DNA of 64,000 nt from Xylanibacter rodentium (GTDB taxonomy: Bacteria; Bacteroidota; Bacteroidia; Bacteroidales; Bacteroidaceae). Shown here one piece after another: positions 9,671 through 20,444 of the stretch (the stretch's first letter is position 1; every line of letters starts with the position of its first letter). A program made the translations under genes and the position numbers. The DNA lies in contig NZ_JABKKE010000007.1 of the NCBI RefSeq assembly GCF_013166575.1, forward strand, positions 103,330 to 167,329. The letters are read 5' to 3'. The notes under the pieces are model-generated. The model was not told where the DNA came from. It worked only from the letters and a program-made list of their open reading frames with translations, and did not search any database.

Positions 9671-10717
9671 TCACTCCTCCATCCCGTGTTGTTCCAAAAA
9701 GAAACGTTTTTGCTGTTCTATCACTCGGGCCAATTCTTCTTCCGTCGGCATATATGCCATATATTTGGCAGCAAAAAGCTGCTCGTTTCCATGCAGTACC
9801 GAGTATTTCGCAATCGTATCATCTGTATCGGTACAGAGCAGTACGCCAATGGTCGGGTTGTCTTCTTCCTCTTTCATCAAATCGTCATACATGCGTACAT
9901 ACATATCCAATTGTCCAATGTCCTGATGGGTCAGCTTATGGGTCTTAAGTTCAAAGATGACGAATCGTTTCATCTTAAAATTATAGAACACCAAATCAAT
10001 ATAGAAATCCGTTGTATCGGTAACTATATGCTGTTGCCTTTCCACAAAAGCAAATCCGCGTCCAAGCTCCATAATGAATTTTTCAAGATTATCAATCAAA
10101 GCCTGCTCCAACTCAGATTCGGAAAACTTCGTATCCTGTTGGAATCCCATAAACTCAGCAACCATTGGATTCTTTATATATTCCAAAGGGTCGATGTGTT
10201 CGGGCTGAGGCATGGGCAAGGTACGGTTTCCCAATTGTTTTGCAAGTCGTCGTTCGTAATATTGGGTTGAAATATTTCTTTCAAGCTCCTTGAAACTCCA
10301 CATATTTTCCGCTGCGGCTTTCATATACCATTCCCTCGCCTGAATATTACTGACCGATAAAAGACGACGTATATGCGACCACGAAAGATTTTGCACATGC
10401 GTGTGCAAAATTTCCAGATTATTGAATTCTAAATAGAATTTACGGTAATATGCAAGATTCCGTTTCCCATATCCCGAACCGTATTCTACAGAGAGTCTAT
10501 AGGCAAGAGCCGGAATGAGTTTTGACCCGTAGGCGGCTCTGCTTTCTCCCTGCTGCTCTTCTTCTACGATTCGGCGACCAACATTCCAATAAGTCATAAT
10601 GGCGGCTTGTCCTGCTGCTGCGTATGCTTGTCTCCGACCTTGTTCTATGATGTTCCGAATGTCATCAAAGAGTTTATCGGTTGTTATATTAAGATGTTGT
10701 AGTTTATTCTTTTCCAT
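9671..10717 (-). CDS. DUF1016 / YhcG-type PD-(D/E)XK nuclease
   Basis: A 348-residue protein of the DUF1016 (YhcG) family. The N-terminal half (about 10-170) is helical (MTYWNVGRRIVEEEQQG, YGKRNLAYYRKFY, LSWSHIRRLLSV). The C-terminal half is a PD-(D/E)XK nuclease fold with DFYIDLVFYN followed by FVIFELKTHKL, giving the Asp and Glu-X-Lys of the catalytic site. Family members are often found with restriction-modification or mobile DNA and are thought to act in DNA repair or defence. Here it stands alone, convergent to GH43, with its own promoter, and no methyltransferase or specificity subunit is nearby. The intact motif suggests activity. Together with GH43 it lies between the two inverted copies of the 58-base element, which hints at insertion but does not prove it. 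Confidence 0.85.
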   Translation of the reverse strand: MEKNKLQHLNITTDKLFDDIRNIIEQGRRQAYAAAGQAAIMTYWNVGRRIVEEEQQGESRAAYGSKLIPALAYRLSVEYGSGYGKRNLAYYRKFYLEFNNLEILHTHVQNLSWSHIRRLLSVSNIQAREWYMKAAAENMWSFKELERNISTQYYERRLAKQLGNRTLPMPQPEHIDPLEYIKNPMVAEFMGFQQDTKFSESELEQALIDNLEKFIMELGRGFAFVERQQHIVTDTTDFYIDLVFYNFKMKRFVIFELKTHKLTHQDIGQLDMYVRMYDDLMKEEEDNPTIGVLLCTDTDDTIAKYSVLHGNEQLFAAKYMAYMPTEEELARVIEQQKRFFLEQHGMEE

Positions 10718-10793
10718 AACCTAAAACTTTGAAAGCATTTACAAGTTCCGTTTTGTTGTAATCCCATCTTTTCTTCAGCGCATCAAATAATTG

Positions 10794-10801
10794 CAAAAGT
10801 A
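10794..10801 (-). promoter_or_regulatory. -7 box for the DUF1016 nuclease gene
   Basis: On the minus strand TACTTTTG fits TAnnTTTG, 76 bases before the start. No good -33 element is visible. Confidence 0.5.
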
Positions 10802-10942
10802 CAAAAAAATCCGTGATATATCATTTAACTGTCATGGATTTTATTTTGATTTATAGTTGCATACCTCTGTTTTGTCTTTGTCTTGGTTTTGGTATTCAGT
10901 GACATTTCAACCTCTTTTCTCGGTTATTCCAAAGATTTATAG

Positions 10943-10950
10943 TAATTTTG
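10943..10950 (+). promoter_or_regulatory. -7 box for the lipoprotein-helicase pair
   Basis: TAATTTTG fits TAnnTTTG and ends three bases before hairpin element copy B. A transcript starting near 10957 would carry the element in its 5' leader. The 371-base spacer 10718-11088 otherwise holds only the minus-strand promoter of the nuclease gene. Confidence 0.5.
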
Positions 10951-10953
10951 CCG

Positions 10954-11011
10954 TTGGATTCCATCCCGCGTTTTCTCGCCATGGCAGAGCAGAAACAAGT
11001 TTCGCTCTGCC
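10954..11011 (+). repeat. Dispersed hairpin element, copy B
   Basis: A 58-base copy, in opposite orientation, of the element at 7396-7467. Here only the inner stem survives (GGCAGAGC 10983-10990 with GCTCTGCC 11004-11011); the outer arm CTCGCCATG is not repeated on the far side. It lies in the predicted leader of the next gene, 78 bases before its start codon. Confidence 0.8.
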
Positions 11012-11088
11012 CATTTGGTTTAACGAAAACGTTCGTAGCGTTACCCATATTCTATACCTAAGAACCATCAACCGTAAACAAAACGATT

Positions 11089-11964
11089 ATGCAAGCAAAA
11101 ACAATATTAAGAATACTGATGCTGCTGATATGCGTAGGCAGCATGGCTGGCTGCGACGACGACGAGGCACTGAGCCCGATAACGCTCGAATATGAAAATC
11201 ATAACGTGATATTCGACAACGACGGGCGCACGTACCGGCTCACACCGTTCAGCAACGAGACTACACCTCTCTATATAAAGGGTGGCGACGGGCAATATAA
11301 GGTGACCAACAGCAACGAGAACGTGGTACACATAAACTTTGACGGCAGAAAAATCAGTCTGCAGGCAAAGGATTTGGGCGACGCGCTGGTAAGGATAGAC
11401 GACGCATCGGGCAACTCGTACGCACTGTCGGTTGTGGTAAGGTACAACGAATGGACATACACAATAGCAGACAGAACGACTATAATAAAAGGCAACGAAC
11501 TGACCGTCGGCGACAAGGCGGAACTGGAGAAAAAGATTGCAGCCGGCAACAACGAAAAGGGATATCTGTTTACATACAAGAACGCCACGAACAGCACCGG
11601 CTCAGTACGAATATACGACGAGGACGGCAGAGAACGGGAATACGATTTCAGCAGTGAGCAAGTAAGCCTGCCCGAGGATGGCGCCATCGAAATATCAAAC
11701 GGATACAAGCTGCGCGAATATTATAAGGTGGCGATAATGCGGGAAAGCATCAACGAGACGATATATGTGACAAAAGATTTCTTCCCTTTGATAGATACAC
11801 GGTACAATAATTATGCCAGGCCGATGTACTGCTTCGTGAAAGATCTTACAGAGCAATATAAAGCCGATTATCCGAAGGCGGAATCCATATATCTGGTATA
11901 TGAAACAGTGGCAAAAGCCAACATGACACGAACAACTGGCAGCAGTACGCAAAACGACAACTGA
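11089..11964 (+). CDS. Lipoprotein of unknown function
   Basis: A 291-residue protein with a signal peptide and lipobox SMAGC (Cys22) followed by acidic residues, CDDDEA, which in Bacteroidetes favours export of the lipoprotein to the outer surface. The rest is predicted beta-rich (ITLEYENHNVIFDNDGRTYRL; a segment resembling a bacterial Ig/BACON strand pattern around VVHINFDGRKISLQAK). I do not recognise a family. Its stop overlaps the start of the helicase gene by one base (TGATG), so translation of the two is probably coupled, although the products seem unrelated (envelope versus DNA). Confidence 0.75.
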   Translation: MQAKTILRILMLLICVGSMAGCDDDEALSPITLEYENHNVIFDNDGRTYRLTPFSNETTPLYIKGGDGQYKVTNSNENVVHINFDGRKISLQAKDLGDALVRIDDASGNSYALSVVVRYNEWTYTIADRTTIIKGNELTVGDKAELEKKIAAGNNEKGYLFTYKNATNSTGSVRIYDEDGREREYDFSSEQVSLPEDGAIEISNGYKLREYYKVAIMRESINETIYVTKDFFPLIDTRYNNYARPMYCFVKDLTEQYKADYPKAESIYLVYETVAKANMTRTTGSSTQNDN

Positions 11965-13688
11965 TGGAACTTGACATCGACAACAAGGAATGGCAGGACG
12001 CCCTGCAAATAATCAACCACACCCGCCACTCGCTCTTCCTTACGGGAAAGGCCGGCACGGGCAAGTCGACATTCCTGCGATACGTATCGGCCAACACAAA
12101 GAAGAAGCATGTGGTGCTGGCCCCCACCGGTATAGCCGCCATAAACGCCGGCGGAAGCACACTGCACAGTTTCTTCCGTCTGCCGTTTCACCCGCTGCTG
12201 CCCACTGACAGCAAATACACCCCGCGCAATATCCGCAGCACACTGAAATACAGCGGTGAACACTGCAAACTGCTGCGCGAGATAGAGCTGATAATCATAG
12301 ACGAGATAAGCATGGTAAGGGCCGACATCATCGACTTCATCGACAAGGTGCTGCGCATATACTGCCGCAACATGCGCGAACCTTTCGGAGGAAAACAGAT
12401 GCTGTTTGTCGGGGACATCTTCCAGCTTGAGCCGGTAGTGAAAGAAGACGACCGCCGTCTGCTCCAGCCATTCTACACGTCGGCCTATTTCTTCGCGGCG
12501 CAAGTATTCCGACAGACACAGCCGGTATGTATAGAATTGCGCAAAGTGTACCGACAGACCGACAGTGCATTCATAGGCATGCTCGACCGCATACGCGACA
12601 ACTCCGCCACTCAGACCGACCTACGGGCACTGAACTCGCGTCTCGGTGCCACTCTCACAACAAACGACAACGACCTCATAATAACTCTCGCATCGCGCCG
12701 CAGCACAGTAGACTATATCAACAAACGAGGTCTGGACGGACTGCCGGGCAATGCCGTCACCTTCACGGGAGAGATAAAAGGCGAGTTTCCGGCATCGTCG
12801 CTCCCCACCCCCATCGAGCTCCATTTGAAGCCCGGAGCCCAAGTGATATTCATAAAGAACGACAAGGACAAGCGATGGGTCAACGGCACCCTCGGAGTGG
12901 TGAGCGGCATTGATGAGGACGAAGGCCTTGTCAGCGTGGTGACGGAAGACGGCAACGAGTACGACGTGGAACGCGGAATATGGGAGAACATGCGCTACAC
13001 GTTCAACGAAAAGGAACAGAAGGTGGAAGAAGAACAACTCGGAGTATACATACAGTTTCCAATACAGTTGGCATGGGCCATCACCGTGCACAAAAGCCAG
13101 GGACTGACATTCCGCAAAGTGAACATCGACTTCACCGGAGGTGCCTTTGCCGGAGGCCAGACATACGTGGCTCTGAGCCGCTGCACATCACTCGAAGGCA
13201 TCAGTCTGAAAAACACAATCCGCCCGTCGGACATCTTCGTCAAGACCGACGTTGTGAATTTTGCACGCCGGTACAACAACCGCGGAGCCATAGACCGTGC
13301 TCTCAGCGGAAGCAAGGCCGACCGCGAATACCACGATGCCGTCTCGGCTTTCGACCGTCAGGACTTCGATTCTTTCATCGACAGTTTCTTCAAGGCCATA
13401 CACAGCCGATACGACATCGAGACCCCATCGGCCAAACGCCTGATACGTCGCAAGCTGGGAATAATAAACACGCTGAAAGCCGAAAAAGACCGGCTGGAGG
13501 AAGAGTTACGAGCCAAAGATGCTTTCCTGAAAGAATTGGCTGCCGAATACACCCTGCTGGGCAAGGAATGCGAACAGGAAAACATGCACGAAGCCGCAAT
13601 ACGCAACTACGACAAAGCCGTGAGGCTGTACCCCGATGCATATGATGCGATAAGACGCATGGAAAAACTGAAAAAAAGAAAAGACTGA
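11964..13688 (+). CDS. PIF1/RecD-like superfamily 1 DNA helicase
   Basis: A 574-residue ATPase. Walker A is GKAGTGKST (28-36), Walker B IIIDEISM (about 110-116). Downstream are the superfamily 1B motifs, with TVHKSQGLTF and YVALSRC near residues 375-400, as in PIF1 and the UvrD_C_2 domain of RecD. The C-terminal 120 residues are charged and helical (LEEELRAKDAFLKELAAEYTL), ending in a TPR-like repeat (AAIRNYDKAVRLYPDAYDAI). It should unwind DNA 5' to 3' with ATP in replication or repair. It starts inside the stop codon of the lipoprotein gene. Function beyond helicase is not shown by context. Confidence 0.88.
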   Translation: MELDIDNKEWQDALQIINHTRHSLFLTGKAGTGKSTFLRYVSANTKKKHVVLAPTGIAAINAGGSTLHSFFRLPFHPLLPTDSKYTPRNIRSTLKYSGEHCKLLREIELIIIDEISMVRADIIDFIDKVLRIYCRNMREPFGGKQMLFVGDIFQLEPVVKEDDRRLLQPFYTSAYFFAAQVFRQTQPVCIELRKVYRQTDSAFIGMLDRIRDNSATQTDLRALNSRLGATLTTNDNDLIITLASRRSTVDYINKRGLDGLPGNAVTFTGEIKGEFPASSLPTPIELHLKPGAQVIFIKNDKDKRWVNGTLGVVSGIDEDEGLVSVVTEDGNEYDVERGIWENMRYTFNEKEQKVEEEQLGVYIQFPIQLAWAITVHKSQGLTFRKVNIDFTGGAFAGGQTYVALSRCTSLEGISLKNTIRPSDIFVKTDVVNFARRYNNRGAIDRALSGSKADREYHDAVSAFDRQDFDSFIDSFFKAIHSRYDIETPSAKRLIRRKLGIINTLKAEKDRLEEELRAKDAFLKELAAEYTLLGKECEQENMHEAAIRNYDKAVRLYPDAYDAIRRMEKLKKRKD

Positions 13689-13810
13689 AGAATTGCATAT
13701 GTACAGATTATTCTGAAAAAAACGCATTTTGTTTTCCTCAAAATAGAAAGACAAAAAGGTCCTCTCCGCCTTATTGACACATGTTTTTTACCCCGCCGAT
13801 CTGCCGCGAG

Positions 13811-13900
13811 GGCCTCCCGGCACTCCCGTAAAGGCCGTTTCGCACTGCAACGAGGCCCGTTTCGCATTGCAATAAGGGCCTTATTGCAACCCAATATGCC
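13811..13900. repeat. Diverged array of ~22-bp units
   Basis: GGCC (last copy TGCC) recurs at 13811, 13833, 13854, 13877 and 13897, a spacing of 20-23 bases. Two adjacent units are nearly the same (CGTTTCGCACTGCAAC at 13836 and CGTTTCGCATTGCAAT at 13858). A 23-base perfect palindrome, TTGCAATAAGG around a central G, spans 13867-13889. Non-coding, between the helicase and ABC-F genes. It resembles in layout the arrays at 32898 and 54403. Confidence 0.6.
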
Positions 13901-13935
13901 CCTCTCTGCTTTCTTGACAAAACCGCTTCTTCATA

Positions 13936-14009
13936 AAGCGCTGATTATCAGCGCTTCCCTTTTGGGACAAAAATCGCGATTTTCGGGCCATCGGTCGAAA
14001 ATCACGATT
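13936..14009. repeat. Cluster of short palindromes
   Basis: A 21-base palindrome (AAGCGCTGAT, T, ATCAGCGCTT; 13936-13956), then AAATCGCGATTT (13971-13982) and the near-copy AAATCACGATTT (13998-14009). With the array at 13811 this fills the 569-base spacer 13689-14257; its remainder up to the promoter at 14217 shows nothing I recognise. Confidence 0.6.
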
Positions 14010-14216
14010 TGGATATCGCTTAACATACGTTAAAGTAAATATTTTTAAAAGCAAATTCCCCGCGACTTTCCTGACCGATAATGACACATCGTACAACTGC
14101 ATAACAGCAGCTGACACCCATTCATGATACAATGCCACAAATATAGTATTGCATCCGCGAAATCCCCGCAACAATTCATTATCACGATTTTATTCGTTTA
14201 TTAGAATGATTTTGAG

Positions 14217-14224
14217 TAACTTTG
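14217..14224 (+). promoter_or_regulatory. -7 box for the ABC-F gene
   Basis: TAACTTTG fits TAnnTTTG exactly, 33 bases before the start codon. The -33 element is weak (TTTA, 16 bases upstream). Confidence 0.6.
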
Positions 14225-14236
14225 CAGCCGCAATAA

Positions 14237-15877
<1,641 letters not shown>

Positions 15878-15904
15878 CTCAGTTTAGAGTTCAGAGAAAA
15901 GAGT

Positions 15905-15957
15905 GAAGAGGTATGATTACTCCATGTGACGAATCCTGAAAGTAATCATACCTCTTC
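15905..15957 (+). terminator. 17-bp hairpin after the ABC-F gene
   Basis: Perfect arms GAAGAGGTATGATTACT and AGTAATCATACCTCTTC enclose a 19-base loop, 27 bases after the stop. There is no T-run behind it, so it may end transcription poorly or act as a 3' stabiliser. Confidence 0.5.
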
Positions 15958-15991
15958 GCTCAACACCATGAACTCTTCACTAATTCATTCA

Positions 15992-16008
15992 TTGGCACAT
16001 TTTTTGCT
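15992..16008 (+). promoter_or_regulatory. Sigma-54-type -24/-12 promoter of grpE-dnaJ
   Basis: TTGGCACATTTTTTGCT matches the sigma-54 consensus TTGGCACGnnnnTTGCW at every defined position but one (A for G at position 8), and the GG-to-GC spacing of 12 bases is exact. The start would be near 16018, giving a leader of about 25 bases before grpE. No TAnnTTTG box is seen here. Sigma-54 is known in Bacteroidetes; no enhancer-binding regulator lies in the window. Confidence 0.55.
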
Positions 16009-16042
16009 ACATATCTATTCGTAACCCATAAACAACGGAATA

Positions 16043-16627
16043 ATGGAAGAGAAGATAAACATCACTGACGAAGAGGCACTACAAAAAGAAGAGCCCGATA
16101 CAGAAAACCCCGAAGAGAACACGGCAACCGAAAATACAACAGAGGAAAGTACGGAAAAAGAGCAGGAAGAAGAGAAAGACCCGCTGACTGTGGCCAACGA
16201 GCAAATCGACGAACTGAAAGACAAATATCTGCGCACCGTAGCCGAATTTGACAACTATCGCAAACGCACACTTAAAGAGAAGGCAGAACTGATACTCAAC
16301 GGAGGAGAGAAGACCATCACTGCCATACTGCCGGTGCTCGACGACATGGAACGTGCCATAGCCAACGGTGAAAAGACAGAGGACCCACAGGTGCTGCGTG
16401 AAGGCATCCAACTGATATTCGCCAAATTCCAAAAAACACTCGAAGGACTTGGAGTGAGCAAGATAGAAACAGCCGAGGCCGACTTCAACACCGACGTACA
16501 CGAGGCCATTGCTATGGTTCCCGGCATGGGCGACGACAAAAAAGGCAAAGTGCTCGACTGCGTACAGACAGGGTATAAGCTGAACGACAAAGTAATCCGT
16601 CACGCCAAAGTGGCAGTAGGACAATAA
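16043..16627 (+). CDS. grpE: GrpE nucleotide exchange factor
   Basis: A 194-residue protein. An acidic, disordered N-terminus (about 1-50, many Glu/Thr) is followed by the long dimerising helix ([23 protein letters not shown]) and the C-terminal beta-domain with the family signature around [42 protein letters not shown] residues. GrpE releases ADP from DnaK in the cytoplasm. The stop is four bases before dnaJ, so the two form an operon; dnaK is not in the window. Confidence 0.97.
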   Translation: MEEKINITDEEALQKEEPDTENPEENTATENTTEESTEKEQEEEKDPLTVANEQIDELKDKYLRTVAEFDNYRKRTLKEKAELILNGGEKTITAILPVLDDMERAIANGEKTEDPQVLREGIQLIFAKFQKTLEGLGVSKIETAEADFNTDVHEAIAMVPGMGDDKKGKVLDCVQTGYKLNDKVIRHAKVAVGQ

Positions 16628-16631
16628 CAAA

Positions 16632-17789
16632 ATGGCAAAGAGAGACTACTATGAAGTGTTGGGTGTAGACAAAAACGCTTCAGAAGACGAAATAAAGAAG
16701 GCATACCGCAAAATCGCCATCAAGTATCACCCCGACCGCAATCCGGGCAACAGGGAAGCCGAAGAGAAGTTTAAGGAAGCAGCCGAGGCTTACGACGTAT
16801 TGCATGACGCCCAAAAGCGCCAACAATATGATCAGTTCGGATTCAACGGCCCAGCAGGTGCCGGAGGATTCGGAGGTGGTTTTGGCGGCAGCATGAACAT
16901 GGACGACATTTTCTCCATGTTCGGTGACATCTTCGGCGGACGTGCCGGTGGCTTCGGAGGTTTCGGAGGAGGCCAGCGCCGGCCGCAGCAACACCGAGGC
17001 AGCGACCTGAGATTGAAAGTGAAACTGTCGATGAGCGAAATCGCACACGGCGTGACCAAAAAGTTCAAGGTGCGCAAGGACATCACATGCTCGCACTGTC
17101 ATGGCAGCGGTGCTGAGGCCGGAAGCGGCACGGAGACATGTCCCACATGCCACGGTTCTGGCGTAATAACACACACTACACAAAGCATTTTCGGCATGAT
17201 GCAGACACAGGGCGTATGTCCCACGTGTGGCGGTGAAGGCTCTGTCATCAAGAACAAGTGTCATGTATGCGGCGGCACGGGTGTGCAGAAAGGCGAAGAA
17301 GTGGTTGAGATAAAAATCCCGGCCGGTGTAGCCGAAGGCATGATCGTAAATGTACCGGGCAAAGGCAACGCCGGACAACGCAACGGCATTAACGGTGACA
17401 TACAGGTGTTTATTGCCGAGGAGGAGAATGACACCTTTGTACGCGATGGCAATGACATCATTTACAATCTGCTGCTCGACTTCCCGACGGCAGCCCTTGG
17501 CGGAGAAGTGGAGATTCCGACAATAGAAGGGACAAAGCTGAAAGCCAAGATTGACAGTGGCACACAGCCCGGAAAGACACTGCGTCTGCGCGGTAAGGGA
17601 CTGCCCGCCGTGCAAGGTTACGGACACGGCACCGGAGACTTGGTAGTGAACATAAGCGTATACGTGCCGAAAACACTGAGCCGTGAAGAGAAAGAAGCAT
17701 TGGCGAAGTTCCGCGACAGCGACAATTTCAAAGGCGACTCTTCTACAAAACGTTCGATATTCGAGCGGTTCAAGAATTATTTCAACTGA
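16632..17789 (+). CDS. dnaJ: Chaperone DnaJ
   Basis: A 385-residue type I Hsp40. The J domain (1-70) carries HPD at 33-35, which stimulates DnaK ATPase. A Gly/Phe-rich linker follows (about 75-125, GGFGGGFGG). The zinc domain has four CxxCxGxG motifs: [24 protein letters not shown] and CHVCGGTG. The C-terminal substrate-binding and dimerisation domain ends with a short charged tail. Usual length. It is translated right after grpE and probably shares its promoter. Confidence 0.98.
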   Translation: MAKRDYYEVLGVDKNASEDEIKKAYRKIAIKYHPDRNPGNREAEEKFKEAAEAYDVLHDAQKRQQYDQFGFNGPAGAGGFGGGFGGSMNMDDIFSMFGDIFGGRAGGFGGFGGGQRRPQQHRGSDLRLKVKLSMSEIAHGVTKKFKVRKDITCSHCHGSGAEAGSGTETCPTCHGSGVITHTTQSIFGMMQTQGVCPTCGGEGSVIKNKCHVCGGTGVQKGEEVVEIKIPAGVAEGMIVNVPGKGNAGQRNGINGDIQVFIAEEENDTFVRDGNDIIYNLLLDFPTAALGGEVEIPTIEGTKLKAKIDSGTQPGKTLRLRGKGLPAVQGYGHGTGDLVVNISVYVPKTLSREEKEALAKFRDSDNFKGDSSTKRSIFERFKNYFN

Positions 17790-17831
17790 GAAACAAAGGA
17801 CTGTTTTTTTAATAAGCAAATGACATAGGGC

Positions 17832-17895
17832 AAACGCAAAGACCCACAGGCGGAAAAGTACAACAACACTTTTACAGCCGTGTGTCTTTGCGTTT
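17832..17895 (+). terminator. Hairpin between dnaJ and folC
   Basis: Perfect 12-bp arms AAACGCAAAGAC and GTCTTTGCGTTT enclose a 40-base loop with its own AAAAGT/ACTTTT pairing. It follows dnaJ by 42 bases and ends about 30 bases before folC. A T-run is missing. Confidence 0.5.
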
Positions 17896-17927
17896 ATCCA
17901 TTAAGTAGCATATCTGTTATACAAAAA

Positions 17928-19229
17928 ATGACATACAAGGATACAACGGAATATCTGTTCAACCAAATGCCGATGTTCGAAAGACAGGGAGCATCCGGAT
18001 ATAAAGAAGGACTGAGCAACACTCTCGCTTTGGACGAACATTTCGGCCATCCGCACCAAAACTACCTTACCATTCATATTGCCGGCACCAACGGAAAAGG
18101 TTCGTGCGCCCATACGATTGCCGCCATTCTGCAGACATGCGGATATAAAGTAGGACTGTATACATCACCACATCTTGTCGATTTTCGCGAACGGATACGT
18201 GTCGACGGCCATGAAATCAGCGAAAAGTATGTTGTTGATTTCGTCGAACGCGAACGCAGATTCTTCGAACCGCTGCATCCGTCATTCTTTGAGGTGACCA
18301 CTGCCATGGCCTTCAAATATTTCAGCGACATGAAGGTTGATGTGGCCGTAATCGAAGTTGGGCTTGGCGGACGACTTGACTGTACGAACATTATCACCCC
18401 CACCCTGTCTGTCATAACGAACATCAGTCTCGACCACACGCAATTCCTCGGCGACACACCGGCAAAAATAGCGGCAGAAAAAGCCGGTATAATAAAGAAA
18501 GGTGTACCGACATTAATAGGAGAAGCCACAGACGAAACACGTCCGGTATTTATCCGCAAGGCAGGAGAAATCGGAGCACCTATTGTTTTTGCCGAAGAAT
18601 ATCCGGAGATAAAATCATACAAGTATGCCATAAACGGAGGCATAACATACGAGACAGAACATTGGGGAGAAATCTACGGCGAATTGGGCGGCTCATATCA
18701 AGCAAAGAACACCAATACAATAATGCATGCCGTAAGAATACTCATGAAACAAGGTGTCATCAATGGCAACCACGACACTGTATCAAAAGCCATCCACACA
18801 GCCTTTGCCGAAGTGACCAGGCTTACTGGATTTGCCGGACGATGGCAGAAAGTGAAAGACAACCCTCTCGTGATATGCGATGCCGGGCATAACGCAGGCG
18901 GATGGGAATGGCTTGCCAAACAGCTCGCAGAAATACGATGTCACAAAAAACATATCGTATTCGGCATGGTAAACGACAAAGATATAGACAGTGTTCTAAG
19001 CCTTTTACCCAAAGACGCTGTCTACCATTTCACAAGACCGGAAAGCAAACGGGCCATGTCCGAATCAAGACTAACGGAAATGGCCGTCACACACGGACTA
19101 AGAGGTACATACCATCATTCCGTAAAAGAAGCATACGAAAGTGCTCTTCAAAACACTTCTGAAGACGATTTTATTTTCGTAGGGGGGAGCTGTTACGTCG
19201 TTGCGGACTTCCTAAAAGAATGCGTTTAG
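17928..19229 (+). CDS. folC: Bifunctional folylpolyglutamate/dihydrofolate synthase
   Basis: A 433-residue cytoplasmic ligase of the Mur/FolC family. I start it at the ATG at 17928 (MTYKDTTEYL); the frame extends 16 codons further up, but that part overlaps the hairpin and is not FolC-like. The P-loop is GTNGKGS (53-59), followed by LYTSPHLVDFRERIRV, EVGLGGRLDCTN and the ISLDHTQFLGDT/EKAGIIK Mur-type motifs; the C-terminal domain has VICDAGHNAGG. It adds glutamate to folates, and usually to dihydropteroate as well. Probably a single-gene unit. Confidence 0.96.
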   Translation: MTYKDTTEYLFNQMPMFERQGASGYKEGLSNTLALDEHFGHPHQNYLTIHIAGTNGKGSCAHTIAAILQTCGYKVGLYTSPHLVDFRERIRVDGHEISEKYVVDFVERERRFFEPLHPSFFEVTTAMAFKYFSDMKVDVAVIEVGLGGRLDCTNIITPTLSVITNISLDHTQFLGDTPAKIAAEKAGIIKKGVPTLIGEATDETRPVFIRKAGEIGAPIVFAEEYPEIKSYKYAINGGITYETEHWGEIYGELGGSYQAKNTNTIMHAVRILMKQGVINGNHDTVSKAIHTAFAEVTRLTGFAGRWQKVKDNPLVICDAGHNAGGWEWLAKQLAEIRCHKKHIVFGMVNDKDIDSVLSLLPKDAVYHFTRPESKRAMSESRLTEMAVTHGLRGTYHHSVKEAYESALQNTSEDDFIFVGGSCYVVADFLKECV

Positions 19230-19294
19230 GGGTTTTTAACTAAAACGAAGGTGTTTTTTTTCACGTTTCGTTCGCTATTTTCGTTTTTTTTAGG

Positions 19295-19302
19295 TTACTT
19301 TG
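19295..19302 (+). promoter_or_regulatory. Possible -7 box of the gal operon
   Basis: TTACTTTG differs from TAnnTTTG at one position, 35 bases before galM. A T-rich tract lies upstream. Weak match. Confidence 0.3.
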
Positions 19303-19337
19303 CAACTACGTAATCAATAACTAAAAACAACGGATTT

Positions 19338-20426
19338 ATGACGAACACAACGGGAAATACAAATTTATGCGGTCTGAACCGAAAAGATTTTCAGACCACT
19401 ATAAACGGTAAGAAGACCGACCTTTACATACTGAAGAACAGAAAGGGATATGAAATCGCCATAACAAACTATGGTGGAGCAATAGTAGCCATCATGGTAC
19501 CAGACAGAGATGGCAAAGTGGCAAATGTCATTCAAGGGCACGACAACATCCAAGATGTGATCAACAGTCCCGAACCATTCCTTTCCACGCTCATCGGACG
19601 TTACGGAAACAGAATATGCCGCGGACAATTCACACTTAACAAAAAAGAATATCAATTGACTGTAAACAACGGCCCGAATGCCCTGCACGGTGGTCCGACA
19701 GGATACCACGCACGAGTTTGGGATGCACGACAGATGGGACCACGCTCACTCGCACTCAACTATGTATCGGCATACGGTGAAGAAGGCTTCACAGGAGAAT
19801 GCCGAATAACAGTGGAATTCACATTCACGGATGCCAATGAACTCGTAATAGAATATCTCGCCACCACCAACAAGAAAACTATAATAAACCTTACACATCA
19901 CGGATTTTTCAGTCTTGCCGGAATCGCAAACCCGACACCGACTATTGACAATCTCGTTTGCGAAATCAATGCCGACTATTACCTTCCTATTGACAATACG
20001 TCTATCCCAACAGGAGAAATCCGCTTTGTCAAGGACACACCGTTTGACTTCCGTACACCGAAAGAAGTGGGACGTGACATTGATGCCGATGACGAGCAAA
20101 TCAAGAACGGAGCCGGATACGACCATTGCTTCGTACTCAACAAGAAAGAAGAAGGCGAATTGAGCTACGCAGCCAAGATAACCGAACCGGTAAGCGGACG
20201 CACAATGGAAGTATACACCACAGAACCCGGAGTGCAGGTTTATACGGACAATTGGGCTGACGGATATGCCGGACAACATGGAGCCACTTTCCCGCGCCGC
20301 TCTGCCATCTGCTTTGAATGTCAACATTTCCCGGACAGTCCCAATCATCCTTACTTCCCGTCAGTAATAATAGAACCGGGCAAGCAGTACAAACAGAAGA
20401 CTATCTACAAATTCGGAACTAAATAA
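19338..20426 (+). CDS. galM: Aldose 1-epimerase (mutarotase), cytoplasmic
   Basis: A 362-residue galactose mutarotase that interconverts alpha- and beta-sugars. There is no signal peptide. Landmarks: IGRYGNRICRGQFTLN, the first catalytic-site His in NALHGGPTGYHARVWD, the second in LTHHGFFSLAG, and the catalytic Glu in CFECQHFPDSPNHPYFPS near the C-terminus. It supplies alpha-galactose to the kinase two genes downstream. galM, the permease and galK read in one direction and probably form a galactose operon. A second, lipoprotein form of the enzyme is at 25080-26249. Confidence 0.95.
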   Translation: MTNTTGNTNLCGLNRKDFQTTINGKKTDLYILKNRKGYEIAITNYGGAIVAIMVPDRDGKVANVIQGHDNIQDVINSPEPFLSTLIGRYGNRICRGQFTLNKKEYQLTVNNGPNALHGGPTGYHARVWDARQMGPRSLALNYVSAYGEEGFTGECRITVEFTFTDANELVIEYLATTNKKTIINLTHHGFFSLAGIANPTPTIDNLVCEINADYYLPIDNTSIPTGEIRFVKDTPFDFRTPKEVGRDIDADDEQIKNGAGYDHCFVLNKKEEGELSYAAKITEPVSGRTMEVYTTEPGVQVYTDNWADGYAGQHGATFPRRSAICFECQHFPDSPNHPYFPSVIIEPGKQYKQKTIYKFGTK

Positions 20427-20444
20427 ATACTATCCCAAAATATC

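Noticed and set aside
9587..10270. 227-codon plus-strand frame
   Set aside because: Antisense to the DUF1016 gene and running through the GH43 terminator.
9671..10717. Restriction-modification system
   Set aside because: The DUF1016 nuclease has no methyltransferase or specificity gene next to it.
7396..11011. Invertible DNA switch
   Set aside because: Inverted copies exist, but no recombinase gene or outward-facing promoter arrangement is present, and one copy is partly degraded; kept only as a dispersed-element finding.
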